Shown: piece by piece, positions 63,510-64,000 of the stretch
Position numbering within the stretch: the stretch's first letter is position 1
How the letters are laid out: every line of letters begins with the position of its first letter
Origin: Planctomycetota bacterium
GTDB taxonomy: Bacteria > Planctomycetota > Phycisphaerae > Phycisphaerales > UBA1924
Length of the DNA stretch: 64,000 nt
Direction: 5' to 3'
Assembly (NCBI GenBank): GCA_039819165.1
Contig: JBCBSM010000001.1
Location: 186,001 to 250,000, forward strand
The notes under the pieces: generated by a model
Told to the model about the DNA's origin: nothing
The model's database searches: none
Seen by the model: only the letters and a program-made list of their open reading frames with translations
Program-made: the position numbers and the translations under genes

Positions 63510-64000
63510 ATGCGGGTTCGCGTGGCCTTGCCCATGCTGCTGGCGGTGCTGGTCGCGGCCCTCGGCCTGCGGCTGGTGGTTGCGCCGGGGGGGCTGGGGC
63601 TGCCCACATCGGGCGACGTGCTGCAGCTCCGCGTCGATCGCGCCCTGGCGGCGGTCGTCGTCGGCGCGGCGCTGGCGGGCGCGGGCGTGGCGCTGCAGGC
63701 GATGCTCCGCAACCCGCTGGCTTCGCCCGACCTGCTGGGCATGTCCGCCGGTGCGGTCCTGGCGGTCACGGTCGTGCAGGCCGTCGCGCCGGGCCAGGGC
63801 CGGGAGGCTCCCGCGGCTCTCGCCGGTGCGGTGGGGGCGCTCGGCCTCGTGCTGCTGCTCGGCCGCCGCCGCGGGGCCATCGAGCCCATCACGCTGATCC
63901 TGGTCGGCGTGGCGCTGGCCATCGGGCTGGCGTCGCTGGCCGCTGCCGTCCAGGCCATGCTGCCACCCGACGCCCGGCCCGAGGGCGCGTGGCTGTTCGG
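63510..64000 (+). CDS. FecCD/BtuC-type iron or cobalamin ABC permease, 3' end cut off
   Basis: The frame starts at ATG 63510 (MRVRVALPMLLAVLVAAL) and stays open to the window end. Features of the FecCD family are the first membrane helix, the RVDRALAAVVVGAALAGAGV segment and ALQAMLRNPLASPDLLGMSA, the classical pattern for siderophore, heme or vitamin B12 importers. Later LILVGVALAIGLASLAAA fits the fourth or fifth helix. It diverges from atpC with 82 bases between starts. The substrate cannot be read from this part. Confidence 0.85.
   Translation, partial: MRVRVALPMLLAVLVAALGLRLVVAPGGLGLPTSGDVLQLRVDRALAAVVVGAALAGAGVALQAMLRNPLASPDLLGMSAGAVLAVTVVQAVAPGQGREAPAALAGAVGALGLVLLLGRRRGAIEPITLILVGVALAIGLASLAAAVQAMLPPDARPEGAWLF

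Overview
This is a GC-rich bacterial window that most resembles a planctomycete of the Phycisphaerae type. This is an inference from three things: three short secreted proteins that end in a PAP motif, a membrane helix and an RRRR tail (PEP-CTERM-like sorting signals); a decayed sulfatase-modifying-factor-like gene with the same tail; and several FHA and short zinc-ribbon proteins of planctomycete style. I found no rRNA, tRNA, CRISPR array, intact insertion sequence or replication origin. Most of the window is chromosomal core.

Bases 1-9152 hold metabolism and surface proteins: the end of a transglutaminase-like gene, kbl-ridA (glycine C-acetyltransferase plus an enamine deaminase, ATGA overlap), icd, aroA and a stand-alone GroES-like protein on the minus strand, apt, then three tandem PEP-CTERM-type paralogues on the minus strand. 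Bases 9384-18530 are a DNA-repair block: addB-addA on the minus strand and, divergently, a ligase-associated DEXH (Lhr-like) helicase and the phosphoesterase PdeM. The two units share a palindromic GTATAC promoter core. Bases 18747-29576 mix housekeeping and signalling genes: an RRM RNA-binding protein, sucC, hisN, msrA, a FUN14-like and a membrane LytTR protein, an FG-GAP lipoprotein, an FHA-GspE fusion ATPase, a degenerate 6-phosphogluconolactonase, an RluA pseudouridine synthase and a HemW-like radical SAM protein.

Bases 29594-38923 carry an FHA protein, a small zinc ribbon, purA, uppS-cdsA, a coiled-coil protein with a decayed zinc ribbon, two adjacent broken genes for secreted proteins (an internally deleted SUMF1/PEP-CTERM gene and a frameshifted secreted protein), ruvB and a secreted hypothetical protein.

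Bases 39171-54928 are one long ribosomal protein locus in the classic S10-spc-alpha order: S10 L3 L4 L23 L2 S19 L22 S3 L16 L29 S17 L14 L24 L5 S14 S8 L6 L18 S5 L15 SecY Map L36 S13 S11 RpoA L17. L30, adenylate kinase, IF1 and S4 are missing from it. The most unusual item is L22, which carries an obligatory N-terminal domain resembling an XRE-type helix-turn-helix. S14 and L36 are zinc-free forms, and structured gaps separate L3 from L4 and S11 from RpoA. A clear terminator follows L17.

Bases 55034-64000 hold pheS, small membrane or hypothetical proteins, trigger factor, a two-domain fasciclin protein followed by an ECF sigma factor and its likely anti-sigma factor, an FAH-family hydrolase, smpB, the F1 ATPase epsilon subunit, and the start of a FecCD-type ABC permease cut by the window end. 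Several genes (cdsA, smpB, pheS, the FAH gene, addB) have a TANNNT box 5-9 bases before the start codon, which suggests leaderless transcripts.
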